Assembly (NCBI RefSeq): GCF_963678635.1
Contig: NC_087063.1
Span: 83,497,574 to 83,561,573 of the forward strand
From: Symsagittifera roscoffensis
Taxonomy: Eukaryota > Xenacoelomorpha > Acoela > Convolutidae
Length of the DNA: 64,000 nt
Direction: 5' to 3'
The notes under the pieces: model-generated
What the model was told of the DNA's origin: nothing
Database searches by the model: none
Seen by the model: the letters and a program-made list of their open reading frames with translations, nothing else
Part shown: piece after piece, positions 20,063 through 32,530 of the stretch
How the letters are laid out: the number at the start of each line of letters is the position of its first letter
How positions within the stretch are numbered: position 1 is the stretch's first letter
Program-made: the position numbers and the translations under genes

Positions 20063-23000
20063 TTACTCACTGCTGTCGGTTTGAAATAACATGTTTTCAA
20101 TCTGATTCCTCAACTCATTCGACTCCTGCTCTCGTCTGTTCACAATTAAGTTCAATGAGTTCACTTTGTCTTCTCTGTCTGCTGTGTCATTCAGTGACGA
20201 CTGCAGTGCCCTTTTGAGCGATTCGTTCTCATTTCTAAAGACAAACTGATCGCTCAAATTTAAATTTATACACCAGGAAAAAATCGAAGACTAGATTAGT
20301 TTAGCTAGTTATGGCAACGGGCTAATCTGCCCCTCGTTCAAGCCTTTGCATAATTTTCGAGCATATAGAACGGGCCTTGCGACTTTAAATTGTTTTTTCA
20401 AAGATGAGGCAAAAATCGATTTACAAAAACCAATTTATGTCTGGTTTTTCTGTAAGCTACTTAATAATTTCTGATACTGATCAGGAAAAAAACTGTTTTA
20501 TTGACCTTATTAACATGTTTAACACAGAGGCAAAGCTGAGCTTCGCACCATTTGCGATACAAATATGAATGACTAAATCAAACGGGGAAAAAATCAAAAA
20601 ATCGTTTTGCCAATAAAAATTGCAACAAAAGCCTAATATATCCGGAACAAAAACACCTGCACCATTAATATATCATGTGAATGCTATACAGAAGCCAAGT
20701 TGTCAAAAAAGTCCTTTCTGCCTTCAAACCTTTGCCGTTTCAAGCATTTGTTTTACCTCTAAGCCAGATGCGCGGAATGGTTGATTGGATTTGAATCTAC
20801 AATTACCAAGCGGAAACAAAGCCGAAAAACCTGAGCAGAAACCCTTCATGCCGAAAAGAAAATCAAAAAATTCTCAACTTATAAAAAATGTAAAAAGTCC
20901 CTTTTCCCCTCAGAGCACATACACGCCCACAAAAAATTTTCGAATGTAACGACGCAATAAGAGGCCACTAAGTCGATATTAATTGAGCCGAATTTTTTTT
21001 AAGCCGATAAAAAAGACAAAAAAATTTAAAAAGTGAAATTTTAACAAATCGAGCTGTTTAAAATGCTACAAACAACTGCAGTGAAAATTGTTTACAGCTT
21101 AAATAAACAATTCTTAGATGAGGCAACTAAGCCGACAAAACATGAGCAGACAAATAATAGGCCAAATTTTTTTTGAACCGGAACATTTACCCTTAGAAAA
21201 AAACTGTCCTGGTCACATTCGAAACCAGGACCTTTGACGTCCCAGTATTCGTTACCATCAGGCTAAATGTGCGACACTGCAAAATTTGAATTCATTATGA
21301 ACCAAGTTACCACCAGGAGCCAGGAGACTAATGAGTCCTGCCGACAAAATTGTTTACGGGAAAAAAGAACTAGCACCCGGTTGCAAAACCCTTGCTATCG
21401 CAAGGGTAAACATTTAAAGTATTTCTTCAAACAATTCGTTTTTTCAACAATTGCATATTATTTATTCAGTTGCAATCAATCATTATTCTGAACCGAGTAC
21501 CTCACACACTGCAACTGCATGTCCAACTCATCCATCACCATTCTCTCTTCTCTCAGTTTCTTCTCCAATTCCACAGACAAATCCATCTTGTTCTTCACCT
21601 TCTCCGAACCCACTTCAATCAAATCTATCACAGTGTTCTCCTTGTCCTTAAAACAACAAGCATTGGTTAGTAGATAACCGCTTAGTTGGCCGAAGCAATT
21701 TTTCTCAAATCTCACTTTTCGGCACTGAAATTTTTCATGCAGCAGGTTAACTCTAAATCCAGATCATAACAAGGGCGGTTTAGTGGAAAACCAGACCCCC
21801 ACCCACAATTAGCACCGAGGGTTTCCAGCTATCTTAATAATCATCTATTTAAAAAATGCAAAACGATCTTTTTTGCCTTACATGATGGCTCGGAAAATTT
21901 TTCCCACGATTTTCAGACAACATTATGGTACCATAAAATAGAGATGATTAATCTTTGCATCGAAAAAATTTCCTTGAAAAACAAAACAATTAGTAAAAAC
22001 AGCCAACAAACAGTTGGAAAATTTCGATGGTCTGAGAAAAAAAATATCAACCAGCAGCTCTTCGCAATAGCCTTTTGTTCAGCTGGTAATACTTAAATTA
22101 AAATATATTTTAGAAATTTTAAGTCAATCAATTTTTTCGCCCCATTTCCATTTTCGTTACTAGAGGGCGTAGTTGTCTTCCTTTTAGCAAATAAAAACGA
22201 ATCGAAACTGTGAAAAATCAGATTTGATTGTACAAAATTTTTAAGCGTTTGAAAAAACTAACAAACAACCTATATTTCTCACAGAATCAGATCGATAAAC
22301 AAGTTCAATTAACTTGAATTCAACAAAACGTTCAGTCGAACATATAGTGAAAACTGCATGCAAAGGAATTCGCCTTAAAATTATAGCATCTCTGAGGAAT
22401 TAAAACATTTAAAAAATCGAAGACAGACGCGAAGCGTGAAAAAATATATAGATGAGCCAAAATTGTTGTAATTCTCGATAACAGATGACTATGCGCCCAG
22501 CTTAGGCTGGAGACACCTGTTTGATATTTATAAATTTGTCATACTGATCCAAGATGAAAAGGTATTTTGAAAAATTGGACTTTGTCCAAAACATTAGTTT
22601 CTATACAAAATGAAAGAGAAGTGAAAATTTTTGAGAATTTGGAACTTTGCCAAGGACATAAAAATTTTCGGTCGGAAAATTGCCGAGTTGCCTTTTCTAC
22701 AAGAAAAACTCTGGCAACCATTTCTTTCGATTGAACCGTTCATCTAAGATTTGATAGGGTAGTTTCTACGAAAATGAAAAATTTTCTAAGAAATGGTCAA
22801 GTTCAATATCTTGACTTTCAGAAATCTATAACTTATTTTCAGCAAAAAGAAAGTCTTGGCCGCTTAAGCAGTGAAGATTTCCAAAAACGGATTTTTCGAT
22901 TGAACGCTTAACTTAAGAATTGGCAGGATACCTTTTGAGAAATGCCATTAAAAGTTCCAAAAATGGAGACAGTTTCAAAACATTGACTTTTTTGAAGGCC

Positions 23001-26000
23001 CTAACTTTTTTCTTAGAAAAAAATGGGTTTAGCCTATTATTAAGGTAGGTTTCCAAAACCTGTTGTTTCGATTTCCTTTGCATCGGCAGGGGGTCAAATT
23101 ATGATCATATTCAACTCAGCGGACAAACCAGAATGAAAAAAAAATCATTAAGGAAACAAAAACAGAAAACAAATTTACTGGTTTAAATTTGAAAAAAAAT
23201 AAAGACCAGCTATTTTAAACAGCATGGAAAGCTCTGTTGTAATTCTCGATAACAGATGACTATGCGCCCAGCTTAGGCTGGAGACACCTGTTTGATATTT
23301 ATAAATTTGTCATACTGATCCAAGATGAAAAGGTATTTTGAAAAATTGAACTTTGTCCAAAACCTTAGTTTCTATACAAAATGAAAGAGAAGTGAAAATT
23401 TTTGAGAATTTGGAACTTTGCCAAGGACATAAAAATTTTCGGTCGGAAAATTGCCGAGTTGCCTTTTCTACAAGAAAAACTCTGGCAACCATTTCTTTCG
23501 ATTGAACCGTTCATCTAAGATTTGATAGGGTAGTTTCTACGAAAATGAAAAATTTTCTAAGAAATGGTCAAGTTCAATATCTTGACTTTCAGAAATCTAT
23601 AACTTATTTTCAGCAAAAAGAAAGTCTTGGCCGCTTAAGCAGTGAAGATTTCCAAAAACGGATTTTTCGATTGAACGCTTAACTTAAGAATTGGCAGGAT
23701 ACCTTTTGAGAAATGCCATTAAAAGTTCCAAAAATGGAGACAGTTTCAAAACATTGACTTTTTTGAAGGCCCTAACTTTTTTCTTAGAAAAAAATGGGTT
23801 TAGCCTATTATTAAGGTAGGTTTCCAAAACCTGTTGTTTCGATTTCCTTTGCATCGGCAGGGGGTCAAATTATGATCATATTCAACTCAGCGGACAAACC
23901 AGAATGAAAAAAAAAATCATTAAGGAAACAAAAACAGAAAACAAATTTACTGGTTTAAATTTGAAAAAAAATAAAGACCAGCTATTTTAAACAGCATGGA
24001 AAGCTCTGTTGTAATTCTCGATAACAGATGACTATGCGCCCAGCTTAGGCTGGAGACACCTGTTTGATATTTATAAATTTGTCATACTGATCCAAGATGA
24101 AAAGGTATTTTGAAAAATTGAACTTTGTCCAAAACCTTAGTTTCTATACAAAATGAAAGAGAAGTGAAAATTTTTGAGAATTTGGAACTTTGCCAAGGAC
24201 ATAAAAATTTTCGGTCGGAAAATTGCCGAGTTGCCTTTTCTACAAGAAAAACTCTGGCAACCATTTCTTTCGATTGAACCGTTCATCTAAGATTTGATAG
24301 GGTAGTTTCTACGAAAATGAAAAATTTTCTAAGAAATGGTCAAGTTCAATATCTTGACTTTCAGAAATCTATAACTTATTTTCAGCAAAAAGAAAGTCTT
24401 GGCCGCTTAAGCAGTGAAGATTTCCAAAAACGGATTTTTCGATTGAACGCTTAACTTAAGAATTGGCAGGATACCTTTTGAGAAATGCCATTAAAAGTTC
24501 CAAAAATGGAGACAGTTTCAAAACATTGACTTTTTTGAAGGCCCTAACTTTTTTCTTAGAAAAAAATGGGTTTAGCCTATTATTAAGGTAGGTTTCCAAA
24601 ACCTGTTGTTTCGATTTCCTTTGCATCGGCAGGGGGTCAAATTATGATCATATTCAACTCAGCGGACAAACCAGAATGAAAAAAAAAATCATTAAGGAAA
24701 CAAAAACAGAAAACAAATTTACTGGTTTAAATTTGAAAAAAAATAAAGACCAGCTATTTTAAACAGCATGGAAAGCTCTGTTGTAATTCTCGATAACAGA
24801 TGACTATGCGCCCAGCTTAGGCTGGAGACACCTGTTTGATATTTATAAATTTGTCATACTGATCCAAGATGAAAAGGTATTTTGAAAAATTGAACTTTGT
24901 CCAAAACCTTAGTTTCTATACAAAATGAAAGAGAAGTGAAAATTTTTGAGAATTTGGAACTTTGCCAAGGACATAAAAATTTTCGGTCGGAAAATTGCCG
25001 AGTTGCCTTTTCTACAAGAAAAACTCTGGCAACCATTTCTTTCGATTGAACCGTTCATCTAAGATTTGATAGGGTAGTTTCTACGAAAATGAAAAATTTT
25101 CTAAGAAATGGTCAAGTTCAATATCTTGACTTTCAGAAATCTATAACTTATTTTCAGCAAAAAGAAAGTCTTGGCCGCTTAAGCAGTGAAGATTTCCAAA
25201 AACGGATTTTTCGATTGAACGCTTAACTTAAGAATTGGCAGGATACCTTTTGAGAAATGCCATTAAAAGTTCCAAAAATGGAGACAGTTTCAAAACATTG
25301 ACTTTTTTGAAGGCCCTAACTTTTTTCTTAGAAAAAAATGGGTTTAGCCTATTATTAAGGTAGGTTTCCAAAACCTGTTGTTTCGATTTCCTTTGCATCG
25401 GCAGGGGGTCAAATTATGATCATATTCAACTCAGCGGACAAACCAGAATGAAAAAAAAAATCATTAAGGAAACAAAAACAGAAAACAAATTTACTGGTTT
25501 AAATTTGAAAAAAAAATAAAGACCAGCTATTTTAAACAGCATGGAAAGCTCTGTTGTAATTCTCGATAACAGATGACTATGCGCCCAGCTTAGGCTGGAG
25601 ACACCTGTTTGATATTTATAAATTTGTCATACTGATCCAAGATGAAAAGGTATTTTGAAAAATTGAACTTTGTCCAAAACCTTAGTTTCTATACAAAATG
25701 AAAGAGAAGTGAAAATTTTTGAAAATTTGGAACTTTGCCAAGGACATAAAAATTTTCGGTCGGAAAATTGCCGAGTTGCCTTTTCTACAAGAAAAACTCT
25801 GGCAACCATTTCTTTCGATTGAACCGTTCATCTAAGATTTGATAGGGTAGTTTCTACGAAAATGAAAAATTTTCTAAGAAATGGTCAAGTTCAATATCTT
25901 GACTTTCAGAAATCTATAACTTATTTTCAGCAAAAAGAAAGTCTTGGCCGCTTAAGCAGTGAAGATTTCCAAAAACGGATTTTTCGATTGAACGCTTAAC

Positions 26001-29000
26001 TTAAGAATTGGCAGGATACCTTTTGAGAAATGCCATTAAAAGTTCCAAAAATGGAGACAGTTTCAAAACATTGACTTTTTTGAAGGCCCTAACTTTTTTC
26101 TTAGAAAAAATTGGGTTTAGCCTATTATTAAGGTAGGTTTCCAAAACCTGTTGTTTCGATTTACTTTGCGTCGGCAGGGGGTCAAATTATGATCATATTC
26201 AACTCAGCGGACAAACCAGAATGAAAAAAAAATCATTAAGGAAACAAAAACAGAAAACAAATTTACTGGTTTAAATTTGAAAAAAAAAATAAAGACCAGC
26301 TATTTTAAACAGCATGGAAAGCTCTGTTGTAATTCTCGATAACAGATGACTATGCGCCCAGCTTAGGCTGGAGACACCTGTTTGATATTTATAAATTTGT
26401 CATACTGATCCAAGATGAAAAGGTATTTTGAAAAATTGAACTTTGTCCAAAACCTTAGTTTCTATACAAAATGAAAGAGAAGTGAAAATTTTTGAGAATT
26501 TGGAACTTTGCCAAGGACATAAAAATTTTCGGTCGGAAAATTGCCGAGTTGCCTTTTCTACAAGAAAAACTCTGGCAACCATTTCTTTCGATTGAACCGT
26601 TCATCTAAGATTTGATAGGGTAGTTTCTACGAAAATGAAAAATTTTCTAAGAAATGGTCAAGTTCAATATCTTGACTTTCAGAAATCTATAACTTATTTT
26701 CAGCAAAAAGAAAGTCTTGGCCGCTTAAGCAGTGAAGATTTCCAAAAACGGATTTTTCGATTGAACGCTTAACTTAAGAATTGGCAGGATACCTTTTGAG
26801 AAATGCCATTAAAAGTTCCAAAAATGGAGACAGTTTCAAAACATTGACTTTTTTGAAGGCCCTAACTTTTTTCTTAGAAAAAATTGGGTTTAGCCTATTA
26901 TTAAGGTAGGTTTCCAAAACCTGTTGTTTCGATTTACTTTGCGTCGGCAGGGGGTCAAATTATGATCATATTCAACTCAGCGGACAAACCAGAATGAAAA
27001 AAAAAATCATTAAGGAAACAAAAACAGAAAACAAATTTACTGGTTTAAATTTGAAAAAAAAATAAAGACCAGCTATTTTAAACAGCATGGAAAGCTCTGT
27101 TGTAATTCTCGATAACAAATGACTATGCGCCCAGCTTAGGCTGGAGACACCTGTTTGATATTTATAAATTTGTCATACTGATCCAAGATGAAAAGGTATT
27201 TTGAAAAATTGAACTTTGTCCAAAACCTTAGTTTCTATACAAAATGAAAGAGAAGTGAAAATTTTTGAGAATTTGGAACTTTGCCAAGGACATAAAAATT
27301 TTCGGTCGAAAAATTACCGAGTTGCCTTTTCTACAAGAAAAACTCTGGCAACCATTTCTTTCGATTGAACCATTCATCTAAGATTTGATAGGGTAGTTTC
27401 TACGAAAATGAAAAATTTTCTAAGAAATGGTCAAAGTTCAATATCTTGACTTTCAGAAATCTATAACTTATTTTCAGCAAAAAGAAAGTCTTGGCCGCTT
27501 AAGCAGTGAAGATTTCCAAAAACGGATTTTTCGATTGAACGCTTAACTTAAGAATTGGCAGGATACCTTTTGAGAAATGCCATTAAAAATTCCAAAAATG
27601 GGACTGTTTCAAAACATTGACTTTTTTGAAGGCCCTAACTTTTTTCTTAGAAAAAATTGGGTTTAGCCTATTATTAAGGTAGGTTTCCAAAACCTGTTGT
27701 TTCGATTAAACTCTTGATATCAGATTTGGCAGAATAGGTATCGAGAAGAATTTCCATAGAAAGTGGAAAAAATCAAAAACTCAATTTTTCCGAGAATCAT
27801 AGCATTTTATGAATTCCAGACCTGAGGCTGCAAAAGCAACTGCGTTGCCTCCGAGCCAAGTGACAAGGAACCTGGAAGTTAATAGGGTTCAATAATAAAG
27901 TAAGTTCAATTTTTTATAAGGAAAATTGCGTACGGGAAAAAGCCTGGTTCCCGATTACAAGACACTTGCTCTCGCAAGAGTAATTACACACAAAATGCAA
28001 GATCTCAGAAGCTAAAAAGTTTCGGAGCATTATCATTTCACGGTGGATTTAGTGCCTGTTTTCCGGCCAGGTAAAAATTAATTGTTTTTGGTATTTAAAA
28101 AAAATTATAATACCTTCACCGGTTTTGCAGTCAACATAAAGTTGATCTTTTTCAAAAATTAATGAAAATCAGAATATCTTTAAAAGTATAACGCTTCAGC
28201 ATCTTATCTTTGGGATAGCAATCGCAAACTATTTTTGTGTCAGGCAGCTTTTAAAAAACTCAATACACTTATCTACACATGCATAGTAAGTACTAGCGAT
28301 CTTAAGAAATATATACAGTAGCACTTTATCAAGTTTTTCAAGAGTATAATGTCTCTAACTCGGTGTGCGAAGCAAATGATCACATCTTTAACCTTTTCGA
28401 AAAACATTTCAAGTAAAAAAAAAACATTTCGCTCAGCAGATTTAGCATTTTATTCTCTATTTGGAATTGAATTTCCCTTTATTTTGCCTTCGCATAAATG
28501 ATTGTTGAAAATCAAATTATAGACACTTTGATTAAAAAAATTTAACCATTGACAGCTTATGTGTTAGTATATCCATAACTTCAATCATTAAAAAATTTCA
28601 ATATTAACAGCCCATTTGTTCATATATCCACAACGCTGTCTTAAAAAAACGTCTGACAAGGCAAGCTACGGCGAATAGGACGTTCTGGCTGAAAGCAATC
28701 TTAACACAGAGGCGAAGTTGCACTTCGCATACATAAGCAAAATATGACCGATAACGCTACTGGGAAAAACTGAATGAATAAAACTTTGAGTCTGCAAAAT
28801 TTGTTAAGTGACGCACGCCAATTATGAGTCTACATAACTGCTAACTGACGCAAGCCAATTATGACGCATTAGCAGTACCAGCCAGTTTGAAAAAAAAAGA
28901 AATTTACCAACTAACATGCCTCTATTTATAGAGCGGACGCATTGCAACTAGTATACGAAAAAGTTCATTTAAAAGTATCCGACCCTGCCCAGATACCTTG

Positions 29001-31851
29001 AAGCTAAATAGATATTTGTAATATAATAGTCTTTGTAAAAATCCTGAGCATTGGCTGTACTTAATAGCTGGTTATTGGTCAAAATGAACACTTTCAAAAT
29101 GAACACAATTTGTCGCAGTATATTTGCGGCTTAGGTTGGAAAAAAAGATTTCATACTATAACACAAACTTTGTTTGTGTAAAAAAAGTTACTACAAGATC
29201 GCAAGAACTACACTCAACCAGCATAAAAATAAAAGCATCCATATCTTACTTGTAGTTCCCTAGTGAGAAACGACACTTTGATCTCGAGAGAATTCTTATC
29301 CGCAGTCACTTCTGACAGTCTGTGTTCCAAATTTCTTCTCTCCTCTCTGCTTCTTTTCAACAAATTCAGACTCATTAATTCCTGTTCATGTACACTTGTT
29401 CGGTCTTCTTCGAAACAGTTTAAAGTATCTTCTATGCGGGAAGTTTTGAGGACAGATTTGGAGTGTATGCTTTCTGAGGCTGCTTTCACAGAGGCTTCTA
29501 ATTCGTTTTGAAGCTGCATAATTTCCTAAAAAGACATGCATGGTAGGACCCCATACTGCTTATGAAAACATCGGAAGCGTAACAACCAGTAGTAATACTA
29601 CACTAAATTTTATTTTTGAACATCAAGTTCTGGGTACTGACCTGATTGGCACGTTCTAACTCTTCGCTTAGATGACTTCGTTTCTCTTGCTCGTACAATA
29701 ACGCCTTGGATTTCTTCTCCAAATCTCTCTTCAATTCAGTGTCTGTCCTCGTTTTACGATTGGACTCCAATTCTGCTTCCAAAAACTCGAGTCTCTCACA
29801 GTTCTCTTTATACTTTTTCTCTAGCTCGTTGTGCCTGTATTCGAATTCTCTCAGATTGTTAAATTTATTTTCTATTTCACATTTCTCCTCAACAACTTCG
29901 TCGTATTTGGTCGTTGAGTCCGACAGCTGTTGTTCCAGGAATCGAATCTGATCAAAATACATAAACATTATAGACCAGTTCTAGTTATGAGTCATAAGCC
30001 CACAAATCTCAAGTACAGTAAAGGTCACAGGTATTTATAACAAACATGACACGGGGAAAAATTGCGTTCTCTTAAACGTGGCGTTGTGGCGCATCGGTAG
30101 CGATGTTGCCCAGCAATCATATGATTGCGGGTTCAAATCGCTCGTGCGCTGCTATTTATAAGGTGAGCTCTTGTAAGATAGCCATAGCTTAGTTAACCTT
30201 AAATAATTTACCTCTGGATTAGGCTGGCTAACTAAGTTAAAACAACAGAAACTTTACAATGAACACAAATCACATGCAACATCTTCGTCAAAAAACGTTC
30301 AAACATTGAATAAGTAGATCGTTGAATAACCTCACGTACTAACCTGTTCTTCTAAGGCTGCAATGCTCACTTCCGTGGATTCTCTCTCTTGTTCCAGTTG
30401 TCTAGCCAAAGACTCCACTTCTGACTCACGCGATACCAACTGCAGCTTCACTCTTTTCAATTCCTCTTTCTCAGAAGATCGCGAATTCGATGATTTTTCA
30501 GCCTAACAATAAACTTAATTTTAATTAACACAATCGCCTTCAGGGCAAATTTGTTGTATGACTTTAACCTTTTTCTGAAGCTCTGCGATTACTTTGTTGC
30601 TTTCTGTTTTGTTACTTTGAAGCGTGGAAATTTCCTCCGCAAGCTTCTTATTCTTTTTCTCCAGATCGCTTCGTTTTTTCTGTTCAGCTTTTCTGATTTC
30701 TTCGATATCATGCAATTTATCTTTCTCCATTTTCACCTGTCGAATTCAAAGTTAATCATTCAAATTTAACATAATTTTTTTTGCAAATCATTGACTTTCG
30801 GTGTTACGTCAAACATTACCTTCAAATTTTTCAAAGTTGCGATTTCGGCTTCCATTCTTTTCACAGTGCTAGTCCTTTCTTTCAGCTGATTGGTTAGTTT
30901 ATCAATTATATCTTTGTCTTTGGAAAATGACTGCATCGCTCTAGTTTCGCTCAATTTCAATTCTTTCATTTTTCCTTCAAGACCGTCGATTTTATTTTTT
31001 AGATAAGTAATTTCATCAGATTTTCGTTTCATCGTGTCTTTAGATAATTTCAGCTCTGAATCGGTGGCGATCAATTTCTCTTTAAGCTTTTCCTGGTCCT
31101 TTATCAAATCCTTTTTCTTACGTTCCAACTTCTGAATTACTTCGAGGTTCTTCTCTGTCGGAGCATGTGTAGTATTTTGGTCCGCCTAAAACAAAAAAAC
31201 TTCATTTGCTTAAACAATAAATGTGTTTCATATTATTTAAAAGGTTTTTGCGAAGGATAACTGCGAAAATCAACTATCTATAACTTTATTTGAACTTTTT
31301 GAGTTGATGTTTGAGAATTTTTGCATCAGTATCGATACGTACTTAAACAAAAGTTCCTAAAACTTTTCATATAATTCATTTTAAAAAAAACCTACGAATT
31401 CATAAACTCATTTTTCAAACTAAAAGCAACTTACAATTCCATTTGATTCAATTGGTTCATCGAGATACATCTGGGCATCTCTCATCAGGGCATTAATTTC
31501 TTCATTTTCTCTGTTCAATTGATCTATTTCTCTGTTCAGAGCTACTTCTGTATTTTCTTTCTCATCTAACTTCTGCTCCAAGTCTTGAATAGTTTTACGT
31601 AACACGTCAATTTCAGCAGTAGCCTGGTTATCAACACCACCATTCTGTGCTAGATGCAGTTCACCCTCTAGAATGTCAATTTCCTCTTCTAAACTCAACA
31701 GTTCTCGCTCTTTGTCTTCTTTATACTCTTCAAACTCTTTCAACAACTCTTCGTATCTTGACTCTTCCATCGCTGCAGCTTGATTCGTCTGCTGACCTGA
31801 CTTAAAACTAGAAAGCCGGTTTCGACTTACAGGTATTTTCGACGACGACAT
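20063..31851 (-). CDS. Long coiled-coil protein, eight recognised exons
   Basis: Exons (5' to 3'): 31851-31435, 31185-30820, 30736-30569, 30502-30344, 29947-29642, 29525-29250, 21646-21501, 20234-20063. Together they encode ~669 aa. The first five introns and the long sixth are phase 0; the last is phase 2 (AG|GTACTC joined to TTTGTCTTTAG|A). Translation is almost entirely heptad coiled coil, for example LEEEIDILEGELHLAQ, EKLKEKLIATDSELKLSKD, LEQQLSDSTTKYDEVVEEK and RRNLEHRLSEVTADK. The N-terminus is basic and Ser-rich (MSSSKIPVSRNRLSSF). No motor, FHA or membrane domain is visible. A cytoskeletal, centrosomal or ciliary scaffold is the usual role of such proteins; I cannot assign a family. 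Introns range from 66 nt (30503-30568) to 7.6 kb. The true start and any missed exons are uncertain. Confidence 0.75.
20518..20562. repeat. GCGAAGCT/AGCTTCGC palindrome repeat, copy 2
   Basis: The sequence ACACAGAGGCAAAGCTGAGC followed by TTCGCACCATTTGCGATACA. One arm has a single change from the perfect palindrome. It lies between coiled-coil exons 7 and 8. Confidence 0.55.
20728..20786 (-). repeat. tRNA-derived SINE head (fragment)
   Basis: The minus strand reads CATCTGGCTTAGAGGTAAAA (A box) then GCTTGAAACGGCAAAGGTTT. The middle matches the copies at 32.7 and 33.2 kb (GCTTGAGACGGCAAAGGCTT). Confidence 0.5.
21203..21272 (-). repeat. tRNA-derived SINE head
   Basis: The minus strand has A box TAGCCTGATGGTAACGAATA and B box GGTTTCGAATGTGACC 35 nt apart. 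A TTTACGGG hairpin repeat follows at 21,346, so the two may be parts of one composite SINE. Confidence 0.6.
21346..21408. repeat. TTTACGGG...TTGCTATCGCAA hairpin repeat, copy 3
   Basis: GTTTACGGGAAAAAAGAACT, then CACCCGGTTGC, then hairpin CCCTTGC TATC GCAAGGG. It is the clearest copy of the terminal hairpin. Confidence 0.65.
22464..27707. repeat. Tandem array of ~772-bp units (about 6.8 copies)
   Basis: Seven consecutive units begin with GTTGTAATTCTCGATAACAG at 22,464 and then every 771-773 bp. Units differ by only a few bases, mainly A-run lengths. The first and last units carry most private changes (for example GGACTTTG in unit 1; AACAAATGAC, CGAAAAATTACC in unit 7), as expected at array edges. 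The whole array lies in the ~7.6-kb intron between coiled-coil exons 6 and 7. Each unit also contains a recurring 60-codon open frame on the minus strand, which I treat as chance. Within each unit CCAGC TTAG GCTGG forms a small hairpin. Confidence 0.95.
22726..23066. repeat. ~170-bp sub-monomers inside the array unit
   Basis: TTTCGATTGAAC starts at 22,726 and again near 22,895, with TTTCGATTT near 23,065. The two intervals align (CTTGACTTTCAGAA with ATTGACTTTTTTGA; GATTTCCAAAAACG with GTTTCCAAAACCTG). A further diverged monomer, TTTCGATTAAACTCTTGATA, continues past the array end at 27,704. The 772-bp unit is thus a higher-order repeat of ~170-bp monomers plus a ~160-bp non-satellite segment. 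Confidence 0.65.
27827..27985. repeat. Composite SINE: tRNA-like head plus hairpin tail
   Basis: On the minus strand 27,827-27,875 has A-box-like TGGCTCGGAGGCAACGCAG. It is followed on the plus strand by GCGTACGGGAAAAAGCCTGG and a hairpin ACTTGCTCTCGCAAGAGT at 27,927-27,985. The order of parts matches the 21.2-21.4 kb copy. Confidence 0.55.
27986..29249. other. Intronic AT-rich sequence
   Basis: Part of the large coiled-coil intron. It contains a GAGGCGAAGTTGCACTTCGC palindrome-family copy at 28,704-28,740. A short tandem duplication of TGACGCACGCCAATTATGA-like text lies at 28,812-28,868. No coding sequence is seen. Confidence 0.6.
30073..30148 (+). repeat. tRNA-like sequence in coiled-coil intron
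   Basis: The plus strand has A box TGGCGCATCGGTAGCGATG and B box GCGGGTTCAAATCGCTCG, separated by ~30 nt that include the palindrome CAATCATATGATTG. It is the only tRNA-like copy on the plus strand. The D and T arms look plausible but the anticodon arm does not pair cleanly and no CCA-type acceptor stem is obvious. SINE or tRNA pseudogene is likelier than a working tRNA. Confidence 0.45.
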
Positions 31852-32030
31852 TCTTGAACATTGAGAAGTTTTCAAATTCTTCGTGAAGTTGTGCGATCTT
31901 GTTTTGATTATGACTGTCAATAATCGCAATGCACAGACTAATGTTGAACATCTTATTCAGCTTCAATAGATCCTCGAGTTTGACAAAATCACTTGAGCCG
32001 AATAACACGCCTGCTGTAATTGATATTATA
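31852..32030 (-). other. Possible additional 5' exon of the coiled-coil gene, alternative frame
   Basis: Upstream of the chosen ATG a different frame is open for about 60 codons (SSDFVKLEDLLKLNKMFN, then KIAQLHEEFENFSMFKN). It follows an acceptor-like TATAATATCAATTACAG near 32,018 and ends at the strong donor GTAAGTCG near 31,833. That donor could join CAG|GTCAGCAG with a 34-nt intron and restore the coiled-coil frame. Both readings cannot be right. I kept the simpler one. Confidence 0.3.
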
Positions 32031-32246
32031 AGCAACCGCTGAAAAGCTACGCGTACATATTTTGTGTTAAGAAAAATTACAACGTAAAACTGGCATTAAC
32101 CGTAAAAACAGACTACGCTACATGTAAAGATGAGTTAAACTTTTGACTTCAACTTAATTACATGTAGAAGTGTTCTACATAATAACCGACCATGAAAAAC
32201 GAAACTTCTTCACTAAACTTCTGAATTTTAGTGAAAAATGCTAATA

Positions 32247-32285
32247 CAGAGGCGAAGCTGAGCTTCGCGCCACTTACAATTCGAA
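32247..32285. repeat. GCGAAGCT/AGCTTCGC palindrome repeat, copy 4
   Basis: ATACAGAGGCGAAGCTGAGC followed by TTCGCGCCACTTAC. The palindrome arms GCGAAGCT and AGCTTCGC are perfect around one G. Confidence 0.6.
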
Positions 32286-32530
32286 AATGAATGACTATGA
32301 TTGAAATGAAATCAGAAAAAAAAACGATTTTAGTCGAAAAAAAATTGCACAAGCCCAAAATATCCGGAACAAAATTACCTGCACCGTTATTAACTTTACT
32401 AAAAACTTTCCGAATGCTAGAATTTAGTCCAACTTTCAAAAAACTCTTTTATGTGGGGACTAAGTCAGCAAAAATAAGCAGACAGACGATAATCTAAAAT
32501 AACCGAAAACCTTCAATTTGCAAAACAAAC

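Noticed and set aside
20063-20085. GTGAGTAA as a donor continuing the coiled-coil gene
   Set aside because: It is a good donor sequence, but the same bases give a natural stop (DSSE then TAA) and I find no further coiled-coil exon to the left. Kept as terminal exon with doubt.
22539-26582. Six identical 60-codon open frames on the minus strand (starting MVARVFLVEKATRQ)
   Set aside because: They recur only because they lie in the 772-bp tandem unit. They have no recognisable domain, no variation pattern suggesting selection, and the seventh unit does not keep the frame.
22464-27707. CRISPR-like or tandem gene array
   Set aside because: Units are 772 bp and contiguous without unique spacers, and the host is a eukaryote.
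30073-30148. Functional tRNA gene
   Set aside because: A and B boxes are good, but the anticodon arm and acceptor stem cannot be drawn convincingly, and similar heads recur in the window as SINE parts.
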